From positions 1 to 25,264 of the forward strand of contig JAJOHG010000368.1 in the NCBI GenBank assembly GCA_021029095.1: DNA of 25,264 nt, read 5' to 3'. The stretch comes from Phellopilus nigrolimitatus (taxonomy: Eukaryota > Basidiomycota > Agaricomycetes > Hymenochaetales > Hymenochaetaceae). Under the pieces are notes generated by a model. It was not told the DNA's origin. It did no database searches and saw only the letters and a program-made list of their open reading frames with translations. Both the position numbers and the translations under genes were made by a program. Below, in pieces: positions 1-9,517 of the stretch; positions within the stretch are counted from its first letter, which is position 1; each line of letters begins with the position of its first letter.

Positions 1-59
1 AAGTCCAGTGCATCGGCAAAATCCGCCTCAGGGATGTCGCTGTCCATAACGTCAATCAT
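1..59 (-). CDS. N-terminal fragment of an unidentified protein (runs off left edge)
   Basis: Read on the minus strand from an ATG at 59-57, or from a second in-frame ATG at 47-45, the frame stays open to the window edge. It gives a short acidic N-terminus (MDSDIPEADFADALDF from the second ATG). Its composition looks like real coding sequence, but about 20 codons are too few to name a family. It would be divergently transcribed from the Swc6-like gene that starts at 1004, with about 940 nt between them. No in-frame upstream ATG is visible. The fragment could be chance; I rate it as plausible only. Confidence 0.35.
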   Translation of the reverse strand, partial: MIDVMDSDIPEADFADALD

Positions 60-1003
60 CGGTGGGAAGGAAGTGCACGCTCACACAGAAAGTCATAGAG
101 TCCAGCATTCATCCCGTTTCGAAAAAAGGATTCGACCGGGCGGAATCCGTGCGATGGCACGAGTGCTTGAGAACGGCTTCCTGGTGACGGTCGAGCGTTT
201 ATTCGCATGCTTCGAGCTGTAATCTTCTCGTGCGAGAGCGGATCTGAAACGCGCGTCCATATACATGGGAACCCGACGAAATCCTCGACCGTGCACAGCG
301 CATGCCCGCCCTTGGTCTAGGTTTTCGTATTACAATCCGTTTGATACAGTTATAATCTTTTGGATACAGTCCGCGAGTCCTCGAAATCCGATAGCTTGAA
401 TTTGATTTTCAAGCCTTCATCAGAAGATTAAAAGACACCGATATTATGTTGGCTGAAGATACAGGATGAGATTGAAAGCTTGGCCATTCTTTTATCCTGG
501 ATCCCGAGTCTGCCGTGCAAAACAGATGTTCGATTTCACCGCGCATTTCCTGACATAGCTTTACCGGTGAGGCCTTGAGGCATCACGGCGCTCAGACACT
601 TTGCTGTACGAGCGATTGTTCATTGTTACTTTAACTGCGCCCATCAACCCTTAGGAAATGGACGTACTCATTTCGTCTTATCCCTTATCCCTGCTACGGC
701 CTTCACGGTATTTCACATACATACTGCCTGTAGGAAGATGACGAGTCCAGCAATATCTCTCACGGATAAGTGTTCAGACATCCCTACTTTCCTTCGACGT
801 TCAGAGACTCGAGTGTGCGATCAGAGATGATAAGTACTTGTAAGCCGTAAGACTTAGACAAAAAAAGAAGCAAAAGGAGGAATAAGATAAGGGAGGCATA
901 ATAAATTTGATGAGTGTTATTGGAAGAGACGCGCCACGCTTGTCTTCGCTACAGGACTTCATTTGACACCACTCCTTTATCCTTGAACTATAGTTCGCAC
1001 AAC
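60..1003. other. Intergenic stretch, likely divergent promoter region
   Basis: No coding sequence I can support. The open frames here, such as a minus-strand frame at 801-1133, run against the Swc6-like gene and show no domain. It contains an imperfect short repeat (gatacagt near 342 and 364) and an A-rich stretch near 860-885. It presumably carries the promoters of the left-edge gene and of the Swc6-like gene. Confidence 0.4.
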
Positions 1004-1699
1004 ATGCCGCCCGCAGAACGCAAACAACGTTCGTATCATCTCTTCTCAACCCCTTCGGTCTGATTAAGCATCCACGAATGCTTGTCAGCTCGACGAAAGG
1101 CTCAGGGAGCAGCTGCGCCAGTCGGCCTCTCACCTGAAGTCATTGCGAAGCGCAATAAACGGCATCTCGAAGAGCTGGAGGTACGAACTTATACATTCAT
1201 TCAGACACTTCAGCATGGTTAACGACGTCCTTTTCGCTTGCAATTCGGAAGAAAACAAACTATACAGAGCCCACGATCTCGTTGGCAGGAATAAGCTTTG
1301 GCGAAGGTGAAACGGGTGCCAGAGGGCGGGCGAGGGAGACAATTTCGGACAAGCGCATTGGCGTAAGAAAGAAGGCTCAGTCAAAGCATGTTCGGGATGC
1401 GTTGGTGTACAGGAAAAATCTAGCTACGCTAATCGAGGAATCAGTGCGCTTCTTCACAAATGCTCTTTTCGTGCTTGCGATCTTAACAGTTCAAACTACA
1501 GGGAATCGCCCAACTCCCACCGGACGTGCCGACCTACCTCACCGCTGCTGCGCCGCCGCCTAATGAGCCATCCCGGCTGCTTTGCACCGTTTGTGGGTAT
1601 TGGGGGCGGTATAAATGCCGACGATGTTCATTGGCATATTGCGACAAGAAATGTGAAGATATTCACAACGAGACGCGGTGCGAACGGCGGGTCTTCTAA
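1004..1699 (+). CDS. SWR1-complex HIT-type zinc-finger subunit (Swc6/Vps71/ZNHIT1 family)
   Basis: Spliced model: 1004-1028, 1089-1180, 1252-1443, 1502-1699, giving 168 aa with all phases consistent. The C-terminus carries the HIT zinc finger: Cys131/Cys134, Cys142/Cys145, Cys150/Cys154, His158/Cys163, with the block CTVCGYWGRYKC and the ending RCERRVF. Upstream are family-like segments: a basic N-terminus, AKRNKRHLEELE at about 28-39, NYTEP, and LPPDVPTYLTAA before the finger. In yeast and animals this family is the subunit that helps SWR1/SRCAP deposit histone H2A.Z, in the nucleus. For the last intron I chose the acceptor ending at 1501 rather than the AACAG at 1490. The latter lies only a few bases from the CTTAAC branch motif and would add FKLQ. 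The gene is convergent with the Swd2 gene, with 82 nt between stop codons. The length is close to the short members of the family. Confidence in the family is high; exon 1 is the least certain part. Confidence 0.9.
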
Positions 1700-1781
1700 G
1701 TGGGAAGTCATGGGAATGGATCAAGCCTGTGTGCATGGCTTGGCGTCTTGCCAGCACATCTCACGAGATGCAACTGAAGCT

Positions 1782-3179
1782 TTAACCTATGCTTCGTCTC
1801 TTGAGATGCTCCCTTACTTCGTCAGAGCCGTCGCCAACTAGGTCAGGGAGCCAGAACGCCTGCAGTGGGTGAATGAGGGACAATTGTTGGTATGTTATCA
1901 ACCATGGCTTACCAGTTCCGCACCCGCAGTCGCCATCATTGCAAATCTCGGGTTGAATTTGACGCACCGAGTAGGACCGGGGTGGCCATCAAGAGCACTG
2001 ATAGGCGTAAGGATCTTGGGTGCCCTGTTCAGGTCTATGGGTTCGTCCGTATACACAGGCAGGTTTTGGACGTCCCAAATACAAATCTTGCCGTCAAGGC
2101 TTCCTCCAACAACGAATTTACTGTCTGGAGTCCAAGACACCTCTTCCCCACTGATACCTTTCGCCGGGTTCAGACTCAGATTCGCCTCCAATCGCGTCCT
2201 CTCCAGTCCAACATGGCCTTCCAGTTTTGCGAGTAGATGTCCCTCAAATGCGTCCAAAATGTAGTGCGCATTGCCAGACGTGCCAACCAACAGGTACTTC
2301 CCGTTCGACGAAAATGAGAGGGATGTCATGTATATCTGCCGGGGTGGGAAGCTGATTTTGACAAGCAGCGGGTCCTCGAGCGTCATATTCAGGAATGGCT
2401 CCTTATCAAAGTTGTTCATGTCGTAGAGCAGTATGCGGGAGAAGTTGTTGATAGCAACAGCGAAGACGAGTCCTGAACTATCGTATGCGACAAGAGGTGA
2501 TGAAGGGAGATGGAGTAGACCACGACAATTTGGCGTTCGTAGATCCCACAAGCGGACGGTACGATCGACCGAGCCAGACATAAACCCGTCATTTATAGGC
2601 GACACCTCCAGTGTAATGACCCGTGCCTTGTGCCCTTTGAAATACTGCAAGTATTTGTTGTCGTGTAGGGAGTGGTAACGAATCGTGTCGTCCTCCTTCG
2701 TGGATGCATACACGATCGCAGTGTTCTTGTGTGTGAAGCGTGGGAGGTCTACACCGTATTTCTTCGAATGTAGCGTCTTGATGTGTCTAAGAAAACGGTA
2801 TCAGGAAATACCAAACATAAAATGAAACTGCCAAAGGAACTTACTTGCCAGACTTGCAGCTGTACAATCTGAACGTCTCGTCCTCCGCCGCTGTCACGAC
2901 AAAATCTCCACGGTCGTCGAACGTCAGACCGGTAATATGCCGTGGGCCCTGGTGCATTGCCCGATGGGACATGCCACCGGGCGACGCAGGCGAGACTGGC
3001 TCGACTGCAGTTTTAAATATTTTCGCCGGCTTGAATTTTCCCTTTTCATTCCACAAGTGTCAGAAACAGACCCGGAGACAGAGCTCAACCACTTTGCTTC
3101 TCACCATAAACGTATTATTCAAGTTCAACGTCGATGTTGTTTGTGCATTGGCACCTGAGCTGGTGCCTGCAGTCGCCAT
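1782..3179 (-). CDS. SWD2: WD40 protein Swd2/WDR82 (COMPASS and cleavage/polyadenylation factor subunit)
   Basis: Spliced model on the minus strand: 3179-3105, 3041-2845, 2786-1913, 1859-1782, giving 407 aa in frame throughout. WD40 repeats are visible from residue ~50 on. They include ITGLTFDDRGDFVVTAAEDE, the hallmark DRTVRLWDLRTPNC, and a late repeat ending in GKICIWDV. The protein ends ELAFWLPD plus a short charged tail. This is the pattern of Swd2/WDR82, which in yeast belongs to both Set1/COMPASS (H3K4 methylation) and CPF (transcription termination), and in animals recruits SETD1 to Ser5-phosphorylated Pol II. A Ser/Thr/Asn/Ala-rich N-terminal extension of ~25 aa precedes the conserved part and forms its own exon. 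A non-repeat insertion (ERTRLEANLSLNPAKG) lies between two late blades. Its length exceeds the ~330 aa of yeast Swd2. It is divergent from RPB5 over 180 nt and convergent with the Swc6-like gene. Confidence 0.93.
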
Positions 3180-3359
3180 TTGAACGTGTATGAACAAAAA
3201 TATATGTCAGAATTTCGAGTCGGTCGCCGTTGACGATGATGAGGACGAGCAAGTTGAAATGAACCACATAGAAATGGACGAGCTCGGCGATTGCCGTCAC
3301 GTCTCCGTGGCTGAAATTTCGCTCATTTCTTCTTCAACTTGTCGACGACGACGACGACG
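3180..3359. promoter_or_regulatory. Compact divergent promoter between SWD2 and RPB5
   Basis: Only 180 nt separate the ATG of SWD2 (3179, minus) from the ATG of RPB5 (3360, plus), so both promoters and 5' UTRs must share this segment. No TATA box is evident. A run of GAC/GACGAC triplets (about 3342-3359) abuts the RPB5 start codon. The existence of the shared region follows from the two gene models. Co-regulation is inference. Confidence 0.6.
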
Positions 3360-4324
3360 ATGGCAGACACCATTGGCGGCCCCGACGAGGCGGCACGGTT
3401 ATGGCGGGTGAACAGAACGGTCCACGAACTAGTCAAGGACAGGGTGCGCTGCCTTTCATACTGTCTTGCCGTCATGTGCTCACAGCAGATTTCGTAGGGC
3501 TTCCAAGTGTCTGACGAGGAAATTCACATGGACCTTGCAACGTTCAAACAAAACTATGCGAACAGTGGAGGCAGCGTCGAGTGCGTATAATGCATAGCTC
3601 ACAATGTATACTCAGTATTGGATTAATGTTTCCCAAATGAATCATGATGCAGCCGCAACCAACTGAACTTCTTCACAAACCACCAGAGCAACCCCACCGT
3701 CCATATCTTCGTGTTTTTCTCAGACGAAAAGAGCGTCGGCGTGAAGACGATGCGGAAGTGAGCAAACAAATGCTCAGACTGTTCGGTGCGATTAGCTCAT
3801 CGTTTCTACGCGTCTGTCTAGGCTTCTCGGAATCCTGGAAGAGAAGTCTATCAACAAGGGGATTATTGTCTTCCCGGGAAACATGACACCGTCTGCACGC
3901 AAGGTATCTTTCCCTTAGCAATATTAGCCTTAGAAATATTTCATCTTCTGTGTTTCCTCAGGTTATCGTTGCTATGTCGCAGCAATACAAACTCGAGGAG
4001 TTCTCCGAGTCTGACCTTCTTGTCAACATTACGCGACACATTCTCGTTCCTCAGCACGAAGTTCTTACCGCAGAGGAGAAAAAGACTCTTCTGGAGAAAT
4101 AGTAGGTTTTTTTTTATTATATAAAATTTTGTCTCGCACATGATCTCAATTTGTATTCCTTTCTATTCTTCTCGCCCAGCCGTTTGAAGGAAACTCAGCT
4201 TCCCCGCATCCAGCTCGCGGATCCTGTTGCTCGATATTACGGACTCCAAAGAGGGCAGGTCGTGAAGATTACACGGCCTTCCGAAACGAGTGGTCGGTAC
4301 GCAAGTTATCGCATTTGCTTTTGA
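3360..4324 (+). CDS. RPB5: RNA polymerases I, II and III common subunit Rpb5 (RPABC1)
   Basis: Spliced model of six exons: 3360-3443, 3498-3580, 3653-3757, 3822-3903, 3962-4101, 4180-4324, giving 212 aa with every junction in frame. Yeast Rpb5 is 215 aa. The N-terminal jaw domain shows [20 protein letters not shown] and later [20 protein letters not shown]. The C-terminal assembly domain is strongly conserved: [20 protein letters not shown], then [14 protein letters not shown] and the ending YRICF. Rpb5 sits at the downstream DNA jaw of all three nuclear RNA polymerases and is encoded by a single essential gene in most fungi. The five introns are 54-78 nt with GT-AG borders. The start lies directly after a GAC triplet run. 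It shares its promoter region with SWD2. Confidence 0.95.
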
Positions 4325-4722
4325 TCCGAGCCGAGCTACGAACTTCTGGTTTCATCATCGTGTATGAAAAGTGCATTATATGTAATATTAAATTACTCAG
4401 GAGGGGCGTTTCGCCCATCGCCATCACCATTATTCCAATTTACATACATTCAAAATTTGTGTCGAAAATGCTGTCTTATTTAGAATGGTTTGCTTAGCCC
4501 AGTGTATGATTTGTCGTGAATTATTTCATTTGCAATGCAAAGTAAGTGATCATGAGAGTGTGGATAGTGGTCTAGATGTACGCGAGAACGGGCGTTCAAG
4601 ACAGGATAATAGAAAATGATGCAAGTAGTATAACCAGAACCAAATGGGCGACCGGGCGAGTAAGCATGAAGAGAATGATAAATAATGTATTGATGGACGG
4701 ATGAGCATGTGCATGCGCGGAG
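4325..4722. other. Convergent 3' intergenic region
   Basis: This lies between the stop codons of RPB5 (plus) and the DnaJ gene (minus) and should hold both 3' UTRs and polyadenylation signals. Overlapping short frames exist on both strands but show no domain or codon structure worth calling. Confidence 0.4.
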
Positions 4723-6767
4723 TTATTGCGTCCGGCACTCGGGCTCGCCCTCTCCCTCATCATCCTCGTCCGTCCACGCCTCCTCCGCGTCTTCATCCGC
4801 GCCGAACTGGAAGGAAGAAAACGCAGACTGGTTTAGGAAATCAGCCCCGGCGGGGAAAGAGCGCGCACGCACGTCGACGAAGTCGCCCTCCTCGTACGCC
4901 GGCGTGTCAACCACGGCGGGACGCGGCTCGAGGTCGGGCTTCTTTGGAGGCAGCAATGGGTACAGTGCCTGGAAGTACGCAGAGGCGAAGCGAAGAGACG
5001 GGCAGGCACAGGTGCAATCGGACAAGGGGTGAATCGAAGTCGGAACAAGTTAGACTGATTGGCTTCTCGAAGAGGAATGAAATTAAATGCGCACCGTCTT
5101 GTCGACGCTCTTCGCCCACCCCTCGTCGGGGAACTCGACGTCAAATACCACATACAAGTCGCCCTTTCTATCGGGGCTCTTGTAGTGCGGCATGCCCTCG
5201 CCCCTGAGTATCATTGTATCATTCGGGCGGATGACCTTTCCGGCAGTGCTCGCGACTTGGATGCCACGCCCATCGAGGTGCGTGAGCAGAATGCGGTCGA
5301 AGCCGAGCAGCGCCTCGGACAGCGTGATCTGCACCTTTGTGGATAAGTCGTTTCCCGAGCGCTCAAAGGCGCTGTGGCGTTCTAACTTGAGTACGAAGAT
5401 CACGTCGCCGGCGGGGACGTCGGGCTATTAAATTTAACGGTGGGTTAATAACACGCCTTCTCTGTTGCGAGATGAACGTCAGGAAGACTCGCCGATTGGT
5501 CGCCTTCGCCTGTAAGGACGATGCGTTGCCGGTCCGTCATTCCTTTCTCGACGAAGATCTCCTGCCGCTTTTTCTCCTTGACTGTTTTTTTGGCTTTGCA
5601 TTTCTTACACCTGTGATTTCCTGGTTAAAAAGCAGGTGTACAGTCAAACTAAAATAGTTTACCTATCTTTCTCACGTAGCTTTTCTCCCACTCCTTCGCA
5701 CTCTTCACACACGACTCGTGCTTGACCAAACGACGAGTGTCCAATCTGAAAACAGGAGTATATGAAGAAGTTATTGAGCTCCGAAAAAAAACTTTACTTA
5801 CTGGCGTTGTCGAAGTTGTCCAGCCCTTTCCTTCGCATTTGATACAAGGCTTAGGCTTGGCGCCGCTCTTCGCACCAGATCTAATATACCGCATAAATTC
5901 AAACGAAGGAAGTAGAGAAATGGCAACCACTCACCCACGACACACGGCGCACACAATTTCCTTCTCCATATTCATTTTTACATGCTTACCGTTGTACAGA
6001 TCCTCCAGCGTCACTTCGTACGGGATAATCGAGTCCTGCTGCCGTGAGCGACGGGGCCCACCTCCCATACCACCAGGCCCACCGAAGGCGAACGAGAATC
6101 CGCCGCCTCCGCCTCTACCTCCACCCCCGAAAAGCTCCGCGAAGATGTCAGCGGGGTCTACGCCTCCACCAGGCCCACCCTGGCCACCTGCGATGCCTTC
6201 CAAGCCATACTCGTCATAGACTTCCCGGGTCTGAGGGTCCGAAAGAATTTCGTAGCTGTGAAGATAGGATGAGGTTAGTGTCCGCTCGAAACGTAAAACG
6301 ATGTGGGATGTGGTACGAACGCAGCTCCTATTTCCTGAAAGCGCTTGCTAGCCTCAGGGTCATTGATGTTCTAAGAACGGCTCAGTGACCGAGGAGAAAC
6401 AATACAGAGAACGTCGTACCTTGTCCTGGATTCATTGAAATGAACACTAAGATCGTATAGTAGGATAATATATTGAACGTACTGGATGATGTTCCTTCGC
6501 CTGTAAGAAAATAAGAATTCATTTCCCTTGTGAAAAGCGGACAAAATGTATCGACCTTTTTACGGTAAGCTTTCTTGACGTCGGCTTCATAGAGTACGGT
6601 TGGAATGGTTTAGCTGCGATGTGAATTGTGAGGATTGAATGTGAATCACCGTCACTTGCCGTCGGTGGCACCTCGAGGAGTTCATAAAGCTCTGTGTCCA
6701 CAGGCACTATTTACAGACTCGTGTCAGCGCGACTGACGACACGTTCCCATCCGGACTGTAACTCACT
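4723..6767 (-). CDS. Class A (type I) DnaJ/Hsp40 co-chaperone, Ydj1/Xdj1-like, with CAAX-like end
   Basis: Twelve coding exons on the minus strand: 6767 (first base of ATG), 6706-6650, 6584-6556, 6500-6483, 6425-6420, 6370-6321, 6255-5935, 5880-5802, 5745-5663, 5610-5493, 5424-5095, 4968-4723, giving 445 aa. The J domain spans 1-~70 with HPD at 34-36, followed by a Gly/Phe-rich region (~78-130). The zinc-finger domain has four Cys pairs: CAVCRGSG (156), CIKCEGKG (173), CEECEGVG (200) and a degenerate CKKCKAKK (216). A C-terminal substrate-binding domain and an acidic tail follow. The last four residues, CRTQ, fit a farnesylation box like CASQ of Ydj1, suggesting membrane association. As a family member it should stimulate Hsp70 ATPase and hand over substrates. 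Oddities listed separately are a split start codon, a 6-nt micro-exon and a probable GC-AG intron. An in-frame TGA 24 nt upstream of the spliced ATG supports the start. Confidence 0.9.
5425..5492 (-). other. Probable GC-AG intron in the DnaJ gene
   Basis: Best read as TCG|GCGAGT...TTTAATAG|CCCGAC, which gives GEGDQSPDVPAGDVIF, collinear with the family (Ydj1-type GEADQAPDV). The only in-frame GT donor nearby (GTTCAT at 5477) would insert ASLPD into this conserved segment. A TTAAC branch-like motif precedes the acceptor. Confidence 0.55.
6420..6425 (-). other. 6-nt micro-exon encoding Asp-Lys of the J-domain HPD motif
   Basis: On the minus strand the sequence reads ATCCAG|GACAAG|GTACGA. The previous exon ends ...CATCATCCA (His-His-Pro) and the next starts AACATCAATGAC. 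Only inclusion of GACAAG yields HHPDKNIND. Both flanking introns (57 and 49 nt) are phase 0. Confidence 0.8.
6707..6766 (-). other. Intron splitting the DnaJ start codon (A|TG)
   Basis: The donor GTGAGT begins at 6766 and the acceptor AATAG ends at 6707. The flanks are ...AGCA and TGCCTGTGGAC, so ATG exists only in the spliced message. A CTGAC branch-like motif sits inside and the length (60 nt) is typical of this gene. The unspliced frame before TGCCTG contains TAG and no ATG. Confidence 0.75.
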
Positions 6768-7282
6768 GCTATTCCGATATGAAACCTTTCAGGGGAAACC
6801 GATAGGCTTATCGAACCAGGTCAGTTTTGGAGAAAGAAACAAGAAAAGCGGAGGAAGGAGGAAAAGACGCCACGAACGCCTTTGACGCGAGCTTGCCCGA
6901 GACTGCAGACGAGACAATCGCGTCAGGCGGCAAGTCGCGGCAATGAAATTTGCTCGCACGGCCCCTCACGTCCGTCGACCACGATGTCGACCACGATTTT
7001 GTTGGTGAGTGTGTATTTCTTGCTCGACTTCGTCTATGATGTTTTATTATAATAACTTATCTACATTGTCTGATTGGTTTCGACCAAGTTTGACGACTTC
7101 TCATTGTTCTGACTTTTCTTATTATCTTAGCTGTTTTCCTAAGCCTTTACTGATTTCAACGAATCCTTTTCAGATGATCTGAATTGCAGAAGGACTGACG
7201 GGAAACATGTACCAAGCTCTGCTGTATTTATAGCTTAGTCTTAGCTGACGTCGATGTCTGTCCAGTGAAAAAATACACACCT
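6768..7282. promoter_or_regulatory. Divergent upstream region of the DnaJ and Rcm1/NSUN5-like genes
   Basis: About 515 nt between the two starts. I looked for heat-shock elements (alternating nGAAn/nTTCn) because of the chaperone gene and saw no convincing array. A GTGAGT donor-like site near 7003 and a CCAG acceptor-like site at 7264 leave room for an intron in the 5' UTR of the methyltransferase gene. This is suggestive only. Confidence 0.3.
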
Positions 7283-9335
7283 ATGAACTTCTACTTTGAT
7301 GCCGCAAAAGCCCTCGACAAACTCGATGCAAAGCAAGGTTCGATAAAGGGCATCATTGGTACCTTGCCCGAGAAAGACAGGAAGCGGACGGCTGCGCTCG
7401 TCATCGAGACTCTCAAGTGTACGAATTTTGTGTTTTTGTTCTGTCTTTTAACATTATCGTGCTTCAACTGTGCTTGTGCTCAGACAGATAAGTCCGTTCT
7501 AAGCGATGTCATCCGTACTGCCGACCTCCTCAAGCACGAGCGCCCGAAGATCTCATCTCAGAATCTGGCTTTGCTACTTGTGCACGATCTGCTTTTCTCG
7601 AAGGGGATTCAGGCGGGCGACGGACCCATCAAGCAGGCAATTCTGCGCCATAAGACGCGACTCCATGCCGAGCTTACGAAAATCAAGATCAAGCGTGGAG
7701 CAAAGACGTTGGCAGAGCTTGCGCAGGGCGGAGATGCGCGAGCTGGTGAGTCTTTCCGGGGTGTCAAAGGGTGCGGTTGTTAATAGTTAGCTAACTAGCC
7801 CGCGGATTACGTAGACTTGATCCCTCGCTATGTACGCGTGAATACGTTGCTCTGGACCATGGAGGAAGCCATTCAGCACTTTTTTTCCAAGGGATTTGAA
7901 GAGGACGGTGATCCGTTAGTCTCGAAGTACGCATAATCATGCTTAAATTATCGAATCTTCTGATTATTGAAAAACATTATTAGAAAATCAATTCGGCGCG
8001 ACGAGCACGTCCCTAACCTTCTTCTCTTCCATCCATCCTCATCTTTCCATGACGACGTGCTGCTTGCTTCTGGCAAGATCATCCTTCAGGATAAGGCTTC
8101 ATGCTTCCCTCCTGTCGTCCTTGCGCCCCCCGCGCGCGCGGACACTCATGTCATTGATGCGACCGCTGCGCCGGGAAACAAGACCACTCTTCTCAGCGCG
8201 CTGATGCGGGGCCTTGGGAGGCTATATGCGTTCGAGCGCGATGAAAAACGTTTTGGGATTCTGCGGAAGATGCTGGCGAAAGCGCGGTGCGGCAACGTGG
8301 AGCCGACGAATGCGGATTTCTTGTCGGTCAACCCTATGGATGAGAAGTACGCGCGTGTATCGCATATGTGCGTAATCGTAAAAAATGCGTTTAAAAAAAC
8401 TCATAATTCGACAATCATAATACAGCCTTTTGGACCCTTCGTGCAGTGGTTCTGGAATTGTCAACAGGCTAGATCATCTTTTAGAAACGGGTGATTTGCC
8501 ATTCCGTTTTTTTCTAATGAGTGCTAGGTGCTAATTTGATACTTTCTGTCTTCCCTAGAAAACGAAAGTGATGGTGATGACCAAGAAGTACGTCTACAGA
8601 GGCTGGCAATTTTTCAGCTCATGATGATCAAACATGCCATGAAATGTGCGTAACATTGCTTGTCTCTTCGCACCTACGCTCATCACTCGCCCTTGTTCTC
8701 GTTCTTTATTCTCGGATCTGCAGTCCCTTTTGCCGAAAAGATCGTCTACTCAACTTGCAGCGTACACGCTGCTGAGAACGAAAAAGTCATTTGTCAAGCG
8801 CTCGCCTCGGACGAAGCGCAGGGTCGCTTTGTTCTCGCTGCGAAGAAGGATGTGCTGCCGGCGTGGAAGCGCCGAGGCCTGCAAGAGGAGATGAGCGAAT
8901 CGAGTGGAGGTACGAGCTCTTCGGAAATTTGTCCGGCTTTAAAAATGACTTACAATTTTCATGGACACAGATGCTGAATCACTCATCCGCTGTGTGCCCG
9001 GTGATGACCATACGAACGGCTTCTTCGTCTCGTGCTTCATCCGCATCAATCCCGCGTCGAGTGGCATCGTAGAACGAGATCGGAAATCGGAGAAGAGAGG
9101 CGGGATTAAGAAGGCGGAAGAAGAAAATGAAGTTCAGGTACTTCCCATATTACGCAGAAAACGCCCAGGAGCAGTGGCGACTGACGAAGGCGACGATGAA
9201 GATAAGGGCGAGACCGATGGGAATGCAGAAGGTAATGCATGCGCTGAAGGTGGCGTAGACGCTGCAATGAGCGCCCATAAAGAATCCGAAAAAAGGACAA
9301 ACCGCAAAAAAAGAAAGAGAATAAAGAAGTCGTAG
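7283..9335 (+). CDS. 25S/28S rRNA m5C methyltransferase, Rcm1/NSUN5 family
   Basis: Eight exons: 7283-7418, 7488-7745, 7815-7926, 7984-8367, 8426-8490, 8559-8645, 8724-8909, 8971-9335, giving 530 aa with all phases consistent. The start MNFYFDAAKALD matches the family N-terminus. An upstream in-frame GTG at 7265 is not needed. The SAM-binding motif VIDATAAPGNKT lies at ~225-236. Motif IV, LLDPSCSGSG, carries Cys303. Motif VI, VYSTCSVHAAENE, carries Cys359, the expected catalytic nucleophile. Near the end GFFVSCF completes the fold. Yeast Rcm1 and human NSUN5 make one m5C in the large-subunit rRNA (C2278 in yeast) in the nucleolus. The C-terminal ~100 residues are a charged, low-complexity tail ending KKRKRIKKS, a likely nuclear/nucleolar signal. 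Catalytic residues are intact. It is divergent from the DnaJ gene. Confidence 0.93.
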
Positions 9336-9517
9336 CAACAATGTGCGTTTCAGATATCGATGCAAGCATTTTTGAGACTGCTTATAGTTTTTCCTTTGCA
9401 ATGAGCAAACAATATGCTGAAGATACGAATCGAATACCGTTTATCACAGTGCGCTCGTTACCGGAGATCAGATTATTGGGCACAAATCATCTCAAATGCG
9501 TCCCAGATTTGGCAAAG

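Noticed and set aside
801..1133. 110-codon minus-strand ORF
   Set aside because: Overlaps exons 1-2 of the Swc6-like gene on the other strand and shows no domain.
4701..5207. 168-codon plus-strand ORF
   Set aside because: Antisense shadow of the last DnaJ exons; Arg/Pro-rich translation without a domain, while the minus strand encodes the conserved protein.
7265..7282. Upstream GTG as start of the Rcm1/NSUN5-like protein
   Set aside because: Nuclear genes normally start at ATG; the ATG at 7283 gives the conserved MNFY start, and the six extra residues have no support.
6768..7282. Heat-shock elements expected upstream of a chaperone gene
   Set aside because: I looked for alternating GAA/TTC pentamers; only isolated, wrongly spaced copies were seen.
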